In this document: positions 28,279 to 36,957 of the stretch, piece by piece | Layout of the letters: the number at the start of each line of letters is the position of its first letter | Numbering within the stretch: position 1 is the stretch's first letter | Assembly (NCBI GenBank): GCA_022827835.1 | Contig: JAJEIO010000024.1 | Span: forward strand, 1 to 64,000 | DNA from: Candidatus Latescibacterota bacterium | Lineage (GTDB): Bacteria; Latescibacterota; UBA2968; UBA8231 | Direction of reading: 5' to 3' | DNA length: 64,000 nucleotides | Translations under genes and position numbers: made by a program | Notes under the pieces: generated by a model | The model's input: the letters and a program-made list of their open reading frames with translations, nothing else | Databases searched by the model: none | What the model was told of the DNA's origin: nothing

Positions 28279-28522
28279 GCTCGCGTTCTAGGTCATTCAA
28301 CTCCCTCTCAAGCGGAAAGACCTTGTAGCGATCAAGCGTCAACAGAAATTCCACGCGCGTCATCCCCGCAAGCTCCGCAGCTCGTCCGGACGAAAGACGG
28401 CCAAGTTCGTAGAGCTTGACTGCAGCTAGCATACGAAGCTCACGTGCAAAGGCGCGCTCGTCGGTCTTCTCGGCTAGCAGTACGCTCTCTGGAACATCGA
28501 TTGCGATTTTCCGCGTTGTCAT
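28271..28522 (-). CDS. UPF0175 family protein, antitoxin-like
   Basis: 83 residues: an N-terminal strand-helix region (KIAIDVPESVLL) and the UPF0175 core LGRLSSGRAAELAGMTRVEFL. Homologues are usually the first gene of a two-gene toxin-antitoxin locus with a DUF3368 PIN-like partner. Here the partner slot holds only a short remnant and then the MmeI-like enzyme 65 bases away. It starts 11 bases after the end of the SDR gene, so read-through from the lipid operon is possible. It may act as a regulator of the restriction enzyme (inference). Confidence 0.8.
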   Translation of the reverse strand: MTTRKIAIDVPESVLLAEKTDERAFARELRMLAAVKLYELGRLSSGRAAELAGMTRVEFLLTLDRYKVFPLERELNDLEREHV

Positions 28523-28533
28523 TTAGTAACGCC

Positions 28534-29265
28534 CTACTGAAACAACTGTACCGTCGGCTTGATCACCAAGAGGGGCACGCAGGCGCGGGGCGGTAGCGCG
28601 GCGACGAAGAGCGCGGCTTGGGCTAGTTCTTCGGGTTGCAGCATGGTGGCCCGGCGTTCGGCGCTGACGGGTTCGGGCCGCTGGGCCAAAATCGGCGTCT
28701 CTACCTCGCCGGGGCAAATTGCGCAGGCGCGGATGCCGAACTCGACTTCCTCCTCGTTGATCGAGTTCGTCAAAGCCACCGCTCCGTGCTTGGAGGCCGA
28801 GTACGCGGCACCGCCCAGCTTGCTGGCCCGCAAACCGGCGATAGACGAAATGGTGATGATGAGGCCGTCGTTTTGTTGCCGCATCCCCGGCAGCACTACC
28901 CGCACCATGTTGTACACCCCGGTGAGATTGATGGCAATGGTCTGGTCCCAGTCCTCGGGTGCCACTTCGCCGACTGCGCGCGGATTGGTGTTGATGCCCG
29001 CGTTGTTGACTAGCACATCGACGGCACCCCACTCGGCCTCGACAGAGGACGCTAGGGTTGCGACAGCGCCGCGGTCGGATACGTCGCAGGAATGGAGCAG
29101 GATCCGATCGGCATTGAGGCCAGCGGCCGCAGCGGCGAGCGGTTCGGGACGTCGCCCGACAAATGCCACCCGCGCTCCGGCGTCGGCAAAACCGCGCGCG
29201 ATGCCCGCGCCGATCCCAGTGCCCGCGCCGGTGACTACCACAACTTTATCGACAAACTGTCCCAT
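28534..29265 (-). CDS. Short-chain dehydrogenase/reductase (SDR)
   Basis: 243 residues from the ATG at 29265, whose first base shares the stop codon (TAATG) of the upstream oxidoreductase; AAGGAAG lies 6 bases ahead. The frame is open further upstream but overlaps that gene. Cofactor motif TGAGTGIG at 12-19, NNAG, a serine in ISSIAG, and the catalytic Y155-x3-K159 (YSASK) are all intact. It catalyses NAD(P)-linked oxidation or reduction of a hydroxyl or keto group. It is last of a four-gene lipid-related operon. Confidence 0.9.
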   Translation of the reverse strand: MGQFVDKVVVVTGAGTGIGAGIARGFADAGARVAFVGRRPEPLAAAAAGLNADRILLHSCDVSDRGAVATLASSVEAEWGAVDVLVNNAGINTNPRAVGEVAPEDWDQTIAINLTGVYNMVRVVLPGMRQQNDGLIITISSIAGLRASKLGGAAYSASKHGAVALTNSINEEEVEFGIRACAICPGEVETPILAQRPEPVSAERRATMLQPEELAQAALFVAALPPRACVPLLVIKPTVQLFQ

Positions 29266-30734
29266 TATTCCGCTTCCTTTTTGAGTGTCCGCAAGCGCTC
29301 GGCTTCCTCGCGCTGCTTGTAAAACGAGTCGAGGGGAAAGCAGCCGGAGATCATGCCGTTGCGCGGCGCAGTCGTGCAATCGGAAAACGTGCGGCAGATG
29401 ACGCGGCGTTGCATTTGGCCGGTTTGCAGCACGTCGCAAGGCAGGTCGGGATAGGACAGAACCATCCGTCCCAAGCCGATAAAATCCACCATGCCCGCCC
29501 GCACGAGAGCCTGCCCCACGTGCGGCAGATATTCCTGCAAGTAGGAATAACCCGATCCGATGAACAGGCTGCGCGGAAAGCGCGCCTTGAGCCGGGCGAC
29601 CATCACCACTTGCCGCGCTACCCCGCACAGTGGGTCTTCCGGCGGCAGGTATCCATCGGAAGGGGGAAAGAGCGCTGGCCGCTGGATGTGCGGATTGTAA
29701 TAAGGGCTGCCGCAGGACAAGTTAATCAGGTCCACGCCCAAGCTCGCCAACAAGGCGATGAACTGTTCGGCCTCGCCTAAGTCCATTTGCTGCGGATCGC
29801 CCTGATCGACACCAAAGCCGTACTCGTAGGGCAGGCAGTTTTGATACGGCTCGGGCACGCCGTGCCCCGGCTTGCCGTTGATACTCGCGTCTGGATCGGG
29901 CCGGAAGGGCACGAAGTCGAAGGCACTCAGCCGCACGCCAATGCCGAGGCCGGGTGCTCGGTTGCGGATCCCCTCGATGATGGAGCGGACAAAGCGCGTG
30001 CGATTGGCAAAGGACCCGCCAAAGGGTCCGGGCCGCGTAAACGCGCTGAGGAATTCGTGACCTAGGTAGCCGTGGCAATGCTTGATATCTACGAAGTGGT
30101 AGCCTAGCTCATGGGCGATTTGTGCGCTGGCGACGTAGCGGTTGATCAACTCCTCGATATAGGCATCCGTCAGGAGCGGATAGTCCGCATCGAGGCCGAA
30201 TTTGCGGTCTAAGATCGGGTGGCGATAGAGAATGGCCGGCGCGGATTGGTCCTTGCGCCAAGGACGGCAAAAGCGCCCCGAATGCGTCAGTTGCAACCCG
30301 AGGAGGAGGTCGTCGGTGGTGCCGAAGCGCTCGTTGTGCGCGGCTAGGAGGATGTCGCGGAGTTCGGCCATGCCGGCGCGGTTTTCCTCGCGCGCCATGA
30401 GCTGGTTTGGGTTGGCGCGGCCCTCGGGTACCACGGCAAACGCCTCTCCACCCCAGATGAGCTTGGCCCCGCTGCGCCCGAAATTCTGCCAGCGGCGGCG
30501 CGTCAAATCGCTCGGCTGGCCGTCTTCCGTCCCATCCCATCCTTCCATCGGCTGAATGGCAAAGCGATTGCCGATGCGGTTGCCGCCGCTGTGGGCTGGT
30601 TGGGCTAGGGGGGAGGAAGGAGCGGTTTCGATTTGGTCGTCGCAGGGCAATTCCGCGCCCAAATGAGCCAGATGGGCGCGGAAGTCTGCCGCCTGCTTAA
30701 AGCTGGAAATGCGCGGATAGCGCGTCTTGGCCAT
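29265..30734 (-). CDS. NADH:flavin oxidoreductase, old yellow enzyme-like
   Basis: 489 residues from the ATG at 30734. That ATG overlaps the last base of the lgt stop (TGATG), so the genes are coupled; the longer open frame to 31271 is a shadow over lgt. A TIM-barrel FMN domain is indicated by [41 protein letters not shown] (the HxxH-type substrate/flavin region) and a C-terminal [17 protein letters not shown]. The iron-sulfur and second flavin domain of dienoyl-CoA reductases is absent. It probably reduces an activated C=C bond; its operon partners suggest a lipid or aldehyde substrate. Confidence 0.85.
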   Translation of the reverse strand: MAKTRYPRISSFKQAADFRAHLAHLGAELPCDDQIETAPSSPLAQPAHSGGNRIGNRFAIQPMEGWDGTEDGQPSDLTRRRWQNFGRSGAKLIWGGEAFAVVPEGRANPNQLMAREENRAGMAELRDILLAAHNERFGTTDDLLLGLQLTHSGRFCRPWRKDQSAPAILYRHPILDRKFGLDADYPLLTDAYIEELINRYVASAQIAHELGYHFVDIKHCHGYLGHEFLSAFTRPGPFGGSFANRTRFVRSIIEGIRNRAPGLGIGVRLSAFDFVPFRPDPDASINGKPGHGVPEPYQNCLPYEYGFGVDQGDPQQMDLGEAEQFIALLASLGVDLINLSCGSPYYNPHIQRPALFPPSDGYLPPEDPLCGVARQVVMVARLKARFPRSLFIGSGYSYLQEYLPHVGQALVRAGMVDFIGLGRMVLSYPDLPCDVLQTGQMQRRVICRTFSDCTTAPRNGMISGCFPLDSFYKQREEAERLRTLKKEAE

Positions 30735-31489
30735 CAAGGGGCCTCCCGCCGGCGTTGCAGGTGCAGCATCAGTCCCAAGCCGAAGGCGATCATGGCAATA
30801 CTGAGAAGTTGGGCTTGGCTCAGGCCCCACAGCGCCGGCGGATTGAGCCGAATGAACTCCACCAATAATCGAGCTAGCCCGGCGAGGATGAGATAGAAGC
30901 TGAACGACAGACCCGGAGGCTCGAAGCGGGTGCGCATTTTCCACAGGAAGGCCGCGATTCCCAAGTGCGAGAGGGTCTCGTACACGGGCGCGGGATGGAC
31001 CTTTTCGGTGGTCGGCACCACTCCGTCGGGATAGGCCATGCCCCAAGGAAGATCCGTCGGCACCCCGTAGTCTCCATCGCCGGCGAGCTGGCAGCCGATG
31101 CGCCCGATCCCGTAGCCCACGGCAAGAGCAATGCCCACCGCGTCGGCGACGTGGCCCAGCGGCGCATTGTGGCGGCGAATTTGCCAGAGTACGCCAGCAG
31201 CGGCAACGACAAATCCCCCGTACCAAGTCAGGCCGTAGCCGGAAAACAGCAGGTCGAACACTTCGCCCCAAGTCTCAGGCGAGGTTTCAAAGAGCACAAA
31301 GTAGAGCTTGGCCCCGACTAGTCCGCCGATCATGCAGGTGGTGACGATCGTCGATCCCAGTTCTTTGTGTAGTCCTTGGCGCTTGAACTCGCGGTTGAGC
31401 ACGCGTAGGGCTGCCAAGAAACCAAGGGCGACCATGAGGCCAAACGTGCCAACGCTAATGGGGCCGATCTCAAATAAGTAGGGATACAT
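30734..31489 (-). CDS. lgt: Prolipoprotein diacylglyceryl transferase
   Basis: 251 residues with about seven membrane spans. The signature region [17 protein letters not shown], the HPAPVYE motif and [10 protein letters not shown] are present and at family-typical positions. The enzyme moves a diacylglyceryl group from phosphatidylglycerol to the lipobox cysteine of preprolipoproteins, several of which are encoded in this window. It starts 2 bases after the end of the large lipid fusion gene and is coupled to the oxidoreductase that follows. Finding it inside a fatty-acyl-reductase operon is unusual. Confidence 0.93.
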   Translation of the reverse strand: MYPYLFEIGPISVGTFGLMVALGFLAALRVLNREFKRQGLHKELGSTIVTTCMIGGLVGAKLYFVLFETSPETWGEVFDLLFSGYGLTWYGGFVVAAAGVLWQIRRHNAPLGHVADAVGIALAVGYGIGRIGCQLAGDGDYGVPTDLPWGMAYPDGVVPTTEKVHPAPVYETLSHLGIAAFLWKMRTRFEPPGLSFSFYLILAGLARLLVEFIRLNPPALWGLSQAQLLSIAMIAFGLGLMLHLQRRREAP

Positions 31490-31491
31490 AA

Positions 31492-34400
31492 TCAGATATT
31501 TTTGCGGCCCAGCGCCTCGATCTGCCGCTTGAGCGCCGCGGCGATCTCGTAGTAGATCTCATAGGGGCTCAACGCCTCGGCAGATTCCTTAAAAGAGGTG
31601 GTTTCTAGAGGAGGGCCAAAGAGCAGGCGCAAGGGGTGGCGCGATGGTGTGCGCGTCCCCTTGGGCAGGGCTTCGTGGGTGCCGGCAATGTGCAGGGGCA
31701 CTACAGGAGCGCCTAGCTCGTAGGCCAAAAGCCCCACGCCCGCCTTAAACGGCTGTAGCTGGCCGTTGACTGAGCGCGTGCCTTCGGGAAAGACCAGCAG
31801 TGGGCGGCGCACTTCCACCGATTGCCGCGCCCGCACCAAGCCGTCGGCAAAGTTGCCTTGGCCGTCGAAGGGGACGGCGTTGGCGAAGGTGTACAAAAAC
31901 CAACGCAGTTCGGAGTCGGCGAGGTAATGCTCGCTGGTTGCGATATTGAGGTGATCGACATGGGAGCACACGGCCGCGTACACGCAGGCACCGTCGAGGT
32001 GGCTGGTGTGATTGGCGGCAATCAGGTAGGGCCGATCTTGGGGTAAGTGCTCTAGGCCGCCGGCCCGGAAATCGAAAAAGCGGCGGAACAAAGAGCCGCC
32101 GGTCTCCCACAGAATTTCTTGCAGCATATTTTTGCCGGCCTCGCTCTCTGGCTCGGCACTCGGCTCGGCGTGCAAGATGCCCGACCAGTACGCGAGCGAC
32201 TGCTCCACCTCCCAGTCCATCCCGTCGCGCAAGTGAACCTCCAGCCGCGCCAAGACGCTGCGAAGTGTGTCCTGTGGACGCAAAAGCCCATCGACTTCGG
32301 TCCCCAGCCGCTGGCCGAGCCACGCGGCGAACTCCACGGCCATCAGCGAATCCAACAAGGTGTCGAGCGGCGCGTCTATGTGAGCCGCTACCTCCTCGGT
32401 GCTTAGCCCCGCAAGCAGGCCGATTTGGCGCTGGATCGCCCGCTCCCATTCCGGCAGGGCCGTACCCGGGTAGTCCTCGCGCTCGATGGCAGACGCTAAG
32501 GCATGGCGGTCCACGGTGCCGTCGTCCAGCCTCGGCAGCGGTTGGGGCCAAAAGTGCAGGCGCTGGATCCGGTGATGGCTGGGCAAGGTGCGCGAAATCT
32601 CGTATGAGCGAGCTTGGATGGCCGTGTGCAAGTCCTCGGCCTGCTCGGCCTCGCAGTTGAGTACGGCCACGCCGTGTACTTCTTCACCCCCGGTACGAGC
32701 CGAAGGCACGCCGACCACGCTCAACTCGGCCACGTGTGGTAGGTCGTGGTAGAGCGATTCGACTTCGCGGGGATAGACGTTGTGGCCGGCTCCGTTGACG
32801 ATCAGATCCTTGCTCCGCCCCTCGACGAAGAGATAGCCCTCGTCGTCGAGGCGGCCGAGGTCGCCGGTGTGTAGCCACCCGTCGCGCAACACCGCCTCGG
32901 TCAACTCCTCTTGGGAGAAATAACCCTCCATGACGTTGGCACCTCGCACCAAGACCTCGCCGACGCCGCGCTCGTCCGGCGTGGCGATTTGCACTTGCTG
33001 TCCGGGCAGCACCTGCCCCACCGACCTGGCTCTGCACTGGTTGGGTGTGTTGACCGCCACGATGGAAGCCGCTTCGCTCAGGCCATAGCCTTGGCAAATC
33101 GCCACACTGAGACGCTCATAGGCGCTGATGAGGTCGTCGGACAGGGCTGCGCCGACGCTGACGACCCGTCTCAAAGCGGCTAGCCCAGCCGTGGCCTCGG
33201 CCCCGAGGCGCTCGACGCGATCGGCCAAGACGCGCAGCAGGCGCGGCGCGGTCAACAGCACGGTCGCGTCCGTATCGCGCAGGGCGCGGAGCATCTCGCG
33301 GCTGTTGACGGTTTCTAAATACGTGATGGTGGCCCCACCGAGCAGCGGCAGCAGCAAGCCCCCGGTGCATTCGAGGACTTGGTGCAGCGGCAGGGTCGAG
33401 AGCATGCGGTCGGATTTGTAGATGCGCAGCACCTCGCCTTGGGCGAGGACGTTGGAGATGAGGTTGCGATGACTCAAGACCACGCCGCGCGGCTCGAGGA
33501 CCGAGGTAAAGATGATCGACGCCGTGGCGTCTGGATTGACCCTCGGTCGCTTCCAACGGCCTTTTTTGGCGGACGCGTCTGGCTCGGGAGCGTGTCCGAA
33601 CGGCAGCCCATCGCGATCTACATTGAAAAAGGCCATTTCCTTGTGGGCGGCCACGCCCTCGGGCGAGAGCTGAGAAAAGCGCTTTTCCGTTGCAATCAGC
33701 GCCCGCGCTTGGACGAAGTCGCACAGCTTCCAGATGTCTTCATCGCGCATCTGCGGGCTGATCGGCACGATGGCTAGCCCAAGCAGGTTGGCCGCCATAT
33801 AGGCAACGACCCACTCCGGCCCATTGTCCCCGCACAGCAGGACCCGCGCCCCCGCCGACAACCCCTGTGTTTGCCAACCGCGCGCCACTCGCTCGGCGCG
33901 GATGAGCAACTCGTCGTAACTGATTCGCGTCCAGCCAGACCGGCGCTCGATTTGCAAGGCCGTCTTGGCGGCGTAGCGGCCGCAGGCCCACCGCAACAGT
34001 TCTGGGATGGTGCGGATGCTTTCCTCAATGCGCCAACGCTGCTCCTCGCCCCCCACTTCGCTCGGTGCCGCGCTCAATGGCTCTTGGTCGTCGTCGGACC
34101 CGCCCAACTCGTGACGCCGGAGGCCGGGCAGGTGGGTCTTTTGATAGTATTGATACCAGTCAATCCGCCGCACGTCCATGTTGAAGATCCGCTGCTCCTC
34201 GGGAGGCAGCGACTCGTAGAGGGCCAACATGCGCTTGGCTTCATAGCGGCAGTCGAGGGTCGTGTACGGGCTGAACAGGTCGATGAAGTACTGGACGCGC
34301 TTGAGGCGCGTCTTGAGCGCGGCCAAGCGGCGCTTCTTCTGAGCCGGTGCCCAGCGCTCGGGCAGGTAGTCGTAGAGCTTTTGCTTTAGCTCCAGAGGAT

Positions 34401-35688
34401 AGAGGTACTTCCAGTTGAAGGCGCGCTGAAAGCGATCCACCGTCGGGAAGGTCCAATCCACTAGCTCGGGCCGCGAGCCGTCCTTGTTGAGGAGGGGGTG
34501 TTCCTCAAAGTAGCCCTTGACGTACTTGAACATCCGAGTGTTGGGCAGTGGGTTTTCTCCGCTGGTTGCCGCGTGGAAGACTTCTACTGTGGAGGCCGTG
34601 GCCTGCGTGGCTGCGGCCAGCACGGTATTGACGACGATGTCCACGGGCACCAAGTCCATGGGTGCGCCCATTGCGGCCGGGAAGTCCGGGACGATCCCCC
34701 GCCCGTAGGCCACTATCAGTGGGTCGGTTACTTTGAGTCCGTGGATCCAGCCTGGATGCGGGTCTTCGAGCGCGCCTTCGGTGACGCTGGGCCGCACGAT
34801 GGCCAGCGGCACTTGGCCGCGGTTCTTGACGAGCAACTGTTCGCCCATGGCCTTGGTAAAAGTGTACACGTCATTCCAGCCATGCTGCCGCGCGCGCCGC
34901 ATCCCCTCCTCGACTAGCTCGCGCTCAATCCAGCGGCGACAGCGGTCGTCAATCAGTTTTTGCAAGCGGCTGTCCGAGAGCGTGCGACGGTGGCTCTGCT
35001 CGACGATCTCGCGGCGGAATGCACGCTGTTGCTCGTCGCTTTGCGCTTGGTCGCGGATTGCACGGCAGCGGGCTTGCGCGTCGGCGATTTCTTCTTCGGG
35101 GACGAAAGGTTGTGGCGGCGTGCTGCCGTCGATTAGGTGCTGAATCGTGCGGTCAACCGGCAGTGTTTGCTCGGGGACGGCACCGGTCAGGCGACCGTTG
35201 ACGTACGCGGTTGATACGTGGACTAAGATGGGATTTTTGCGGCCTTCGCGGGCCAGCCGCAACAGCTCTTGGGGTGCCAAGGTGTTGAATTGGATCGCCG
35301 AGTCGAGTGGTTCGTCAAAAGTGACGCTGGCCGCGTTGCCGATGATGAGATCCACTTCCGCTAGCAGTTCGTCGCGGGATGCTTCGTCGAGCCCGAGGCC
35401 TGGCTGCTGCATGTCGCAGGCAAAGGCGCGCACTTTCTGGCGTGCCGCGGCAAAGGCGGCTGGTTCCTCGCGGCGAAAGCGATCGAAGACGACCAGCTTG
35501 AAAAGCTCGTCCAGCCGCTCCTCTACCGGCAGCGTGGTCCCTCCCGGACCCCGACCGGGCCGCAATACGAGGTACAAGCGCCGCACGCCGGGCAAATAGC
35601 GCAGGATTTTGGCTGTCAGCCCCTGCCCGTAAAACCCAGTGCCGCCGGTTAGCAGCACGGTGCGGTCCTGATAGAATTCTCTGATCAT
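31492..35688 (-). CDS. Four-part lipid enzyme: fatty acyl reductase - adenylation-like - carrier - PlsC acyltransferase
   Basis: About 1398 residues from ATG 35688; ATG 35712 is also possible, and the open frame to a TTG at 35784 overlaps a promoter. Order: NAD-dependent fatty acyl reductase with TGGTGFYGQG and YTFTK (about 1-540); AMP-binding domain (about 560-1080); carrier domain with the phosphopantetheine serine in LLDSLMAVEF (about 1100-1180); PlsC acyltransferase with NHTSHLD and FPEGTRS (about 1215-1398). The adenylation domain keeps GYGLSEAA and HTGDLGRLDDEGY. Its phosphate loop, normally TSGTTGxPKG, reads FTSVLEPRG, and the A10 lysine is replaced (DDGTVDRHAL). Adenylation may therefore be lost or altered. 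A role in fatty alcohol, wax or ether-lipid building is inferred. Confidence 0.88.
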   Translation of the reverse strand: MIREFYQDRTVLLTGGTGFYGQGLTAKILRYLPGVRRLYLVLRPGRGPGGTTLPVEERLDELFKLVVFDRFRREEPAAFAAARQKVRAFACDMQQPGLGLDEASRDELLAEVDLIIGNAASVTFDEPLDSAIQFNTLAPQELLRLAREGRKNPILVHVSTAYVNGRLTGAVPEQTLPVDRTIQHLIDGSTPPQPFVPEEEIADAQARCRAIRDQAQSDEQQRAFRREIVEQSHRRTLSDSRLQKLIDDRCRRWIERELVEEGMRRARQHGWNDVYTFTKAMGEQLLVKNRGQVPLAIVRPSVTEGALEDPHPGWIHGLKVTDPLIVAYGRGIVPDFPAAMGAPMDLVPVDIVVNTVLAAATQATASTVEVFHAATSGENPLPNTRMFKYVKGYFEEHPLLNKDGSRPELVDWTFPTVDRFQRAFNWKYLYPLELKQKLYDYLPERWAPAQKKRRLAALKTRLKRVQYFIDLFSPYTTLDCRYEAKRMLALYESLPPEEQRIFNMDVRRIDWYQYYQKTHLPGLRRHELGGSDDDQEPLSAAPSEVGGEEQRWRIEESIRTIPELLRWACGRYAAKTALQIERRSGWTRISYDELLIRAERVARGWQTQGLSAGARVLLCGDNGPEWVVAYMAANLLGLAIVPISPQMRDEDIWKLCDFVQARALIATEKRFSQLSPEGVAAHKEMAFFNVDRDGLPFGHAPEPDASAKKGRWKRPRVNPDATASIIFTSVLEPRGVVLSHRNLISNVLAQGEVLRIYKSDRMLSTLPLHQVLECTGGLLLPLLGGATITYLETVNSREMLRALRDTDATVLLTAPRLLRVLADRVERLGAEATAGLAALRRVVSVGAALSDDLISAYERLSVAICQGYGLSEAASIVAVNTPNQCRARSVGQVLPGQQVQIATPDERGVGEVLVRGANVMEGYFSQEELTEAVLRDGWLHTGDLGRLDDEGYLFVEGRSKDLIVNGAGHNVYPREVESLYHDLPHVAELSVVGVPSARTGGEEVHGVAVLNCEAEQAEDLHTAIQARSYEISRTLPSHHRIQRLHFWPQPLPRLDDGTVDRHALASAIEREDYPGTALPEWERAIQRQIGLLAGLSTEEVAAHIDAPLDTLLDSLMAVEFAAWLGQRLGTEVDGLLRPQDTLRSVLARLEVHLRDGMDWEVEQSLAYWSGILHAEPSAEPESEAGKNMLQEILWETGGSLFRRFFDFRAGGLEHLPQDRPYLIAANHTSHLDGACVYAAVCSHVDHLNIATSEHYLADSELRWFLYTFANAVPFDGQGNFADGLVRARQSVEVRRPLLVFPEGTRSVNGQLQPFKAGVGLLAYELGAPVVPLHIAGTHEALPKGTRTPSRHPLRLLFGPPLETTSFKESAEALSPYEIYYEIAAALKRQIEALGRKNI

Positions 35689-35755
35689 AGCGGAAATGGA
35701 CAAAAGCCCCATCCCATGCAGCGAGTGGCCGTCAGGACAGGGCGCAAAACGCTGT

Positions 35756-35784
35756 AATATAGAAGGCGGGACGCCCTGCCACAA
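35756..35784 (-). promoter_or_regulatory. Candidate promoter of the acyl-reductase/lgt operon
   Basis: On the minus strand, TTGTGG at 35784-35779 and TATATT at 35761-35756 are 17 bases apart, giving a predicted transcript start near 35749. This argues against the TTG at 35784 as the start codon of the fusion gene and for an ATG at 35712 or 35688. Confidence 0.45.
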
Positions 35785-35790
35785 GGAGGC

Positions 35791-35937
35791 TCACTGCTTT
35801 GGACGCCTAGGCTTATGGCCCTTGTTGTCGCGCCGATTTCGGTCTAGCCCCTGCTTGGTGATATAGGGGTGTTCGACCTGTTTTTCCAGTTCGCGGCGCT
35901 GGTCGGCCCAATCGATGTCTCGTTTTCGTTTAGCCAT
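35791..35937 (-). CDS. Small, highly charged 48-residue protein of unknown function
   Basis: ATG at 35937 to TGA at 35791. The product starts MAKRKRDIDWADQRRELEKQ and ends PRRPKQ, rich in lysine and arginine with many charged residues. No ribosome-binding site is evident, but TATAAAAGATAA lies about 10 bases upstream of the ATG and could make it leaderless. It sits alone between the lipid operon promoter and the divergent lipid kinase. I do not recognise the family. The protein-like composition is the main support. Confidence 0.4.
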   Translation of the reverse strand: MAKRKRDIDWADQRRELEKQVEHPYITKQGLDRNRRDNKGHKPRRPKQ

Positions 35938-36001
35938 GTTTTGGTGTTATCTTTTATACAATTAATCTACGCGCAAAGCCGCTTAGGGGACAACCCAAGC
36001 T

Positions 36002-36907
36002 ATGGCCAAACACTGGGTCTTGATAGCCAATCCAACCGCGGGCAACGCCCGCGCCCGTAGCGTCGCCGAGCAAGCCGCCTTGGCTGTACAAGACGCCGGT
36101 CAAGCGGTTGAGTTGCGCTATACGCGAGCTAAGGGCCACGCAACCGAGTTGGCGCAGCAGGCTGTGGCCGAGGGCGCTGAACGGCTGGTGGTCTGTGGCG
36201 GCGACGGCACCATTGGCGAGACGCTTGCGCCCCTCGCGGGTTCGCACACGGCCTTGGGGCTGCTGCCGTGCGGCACGTGCAACGATTTGGCCCGCGCCCT
36301 CGCCGTGCCGCTCCGCGTGGAAGCGGCCGTAGATAACCTACTCTGCGGCGAGGTGCGCGCCATAGACTTGGGCCGGGCTGGCGGCCGCTTCTTCGCCACA
36401 ATTGCCGCTTTTGGTTTTGACGCCGAAGTCAACCGCCGCATGGAAAGCGCCCAAGGGCCGCTGTCTGGGCGAATTCGCTATATATTGGAGGCACTGCGGC
36501 ACCTCGTTCGCTACCAGCCGATCCGGGTCCGTCTCTGCGGCGATTTCGGGGAGATTGAGCAAGAGGTGCTGCAAGTATCTACCGCTAATGCGCGGAACTA
36601 TGGCGGCAACTTGTGCGTTGCCCCAGATGCCGACCTCGGCGATGGCCTCTTCGACGTGGTCGTCGTCGATGCGGTGCCAAGGCGGGCGATTTTGCCGCTG
36701 ATGATTCGCCTCTTTTGGCGAACACATGTCCGCCATCCAGCCGTGCGCGTCGAGCGCACGGCCCGCCTAGTGCTACACACCGCCGCGCCGCATAGCGTGT
36801 ATGCAGACGGCGACTATCTAGACCAGACGCCAATAGTGCTGGAAATTAGCCCGGCGGCCCTGCGGGTGGTGGTGCCGAGTTCTTGCTCTCAGGGGGTGCG
36901 TTGCTGA
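36002..36907 (+). CDS. Diacylglycerol/lipid kinase, YegS/BmrU-like
   Basis: 301 residues. The N-terminal IANPTAGNARA and the catalytic-loop VCGGDGTIGET (GGDGT at 66-70) are the DAGK catalytic-domain hallmarks, followed by LPCGTCNDLARAL. The C-terminal beta-sandwich includes NARNYGGNLCVAPDADLGDGLFDVV. It phosphorylates diacylglycerol or a related lipid using ATP at the inner membrane. It leads directly into the Mla-type operon (50-base gap), fitting phospholipid turnover or homeostasis. Confidence 0.9.
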   Translation: MAKHWVLIANPTAGNARARSVAEQAALAVQDAGQAVELRYTRAKGHATELAQQAVAEGAERLVVCGGDGTIGETLAPLAGSHTALGLLPCGTCNDLARALAVPLRVEAAVDNLLCGEVRAIDLGRAGGRFFATIAAFGFDAEVNRRMESAQGPLSGRIRYILEALRHLVRYQPIRVRLCGDFGEIEQEVLQVSTANARNYGGNLCVAPDADLGDGLFDVVVVDAVPRRAILPLMIRLFWRTHVRHPAVRVERTARLVLHTAAPHSVYADGDYLDQTPIVLEISPAALRVVVPSSCSQGVRC

Positions 36908-36957
36908 TATTGCCCTAAGGGGCGGATTTCAATCACGACTTCTTCCACAGCGTCTTT

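Noticed and set aside
29266-29628. N-terminal extension of the SDR
   Set aside because: It lies in another frame over the oxidoreductase; the ATG at 29265 has a ribosome-binding site and starts the Rossmann fold.
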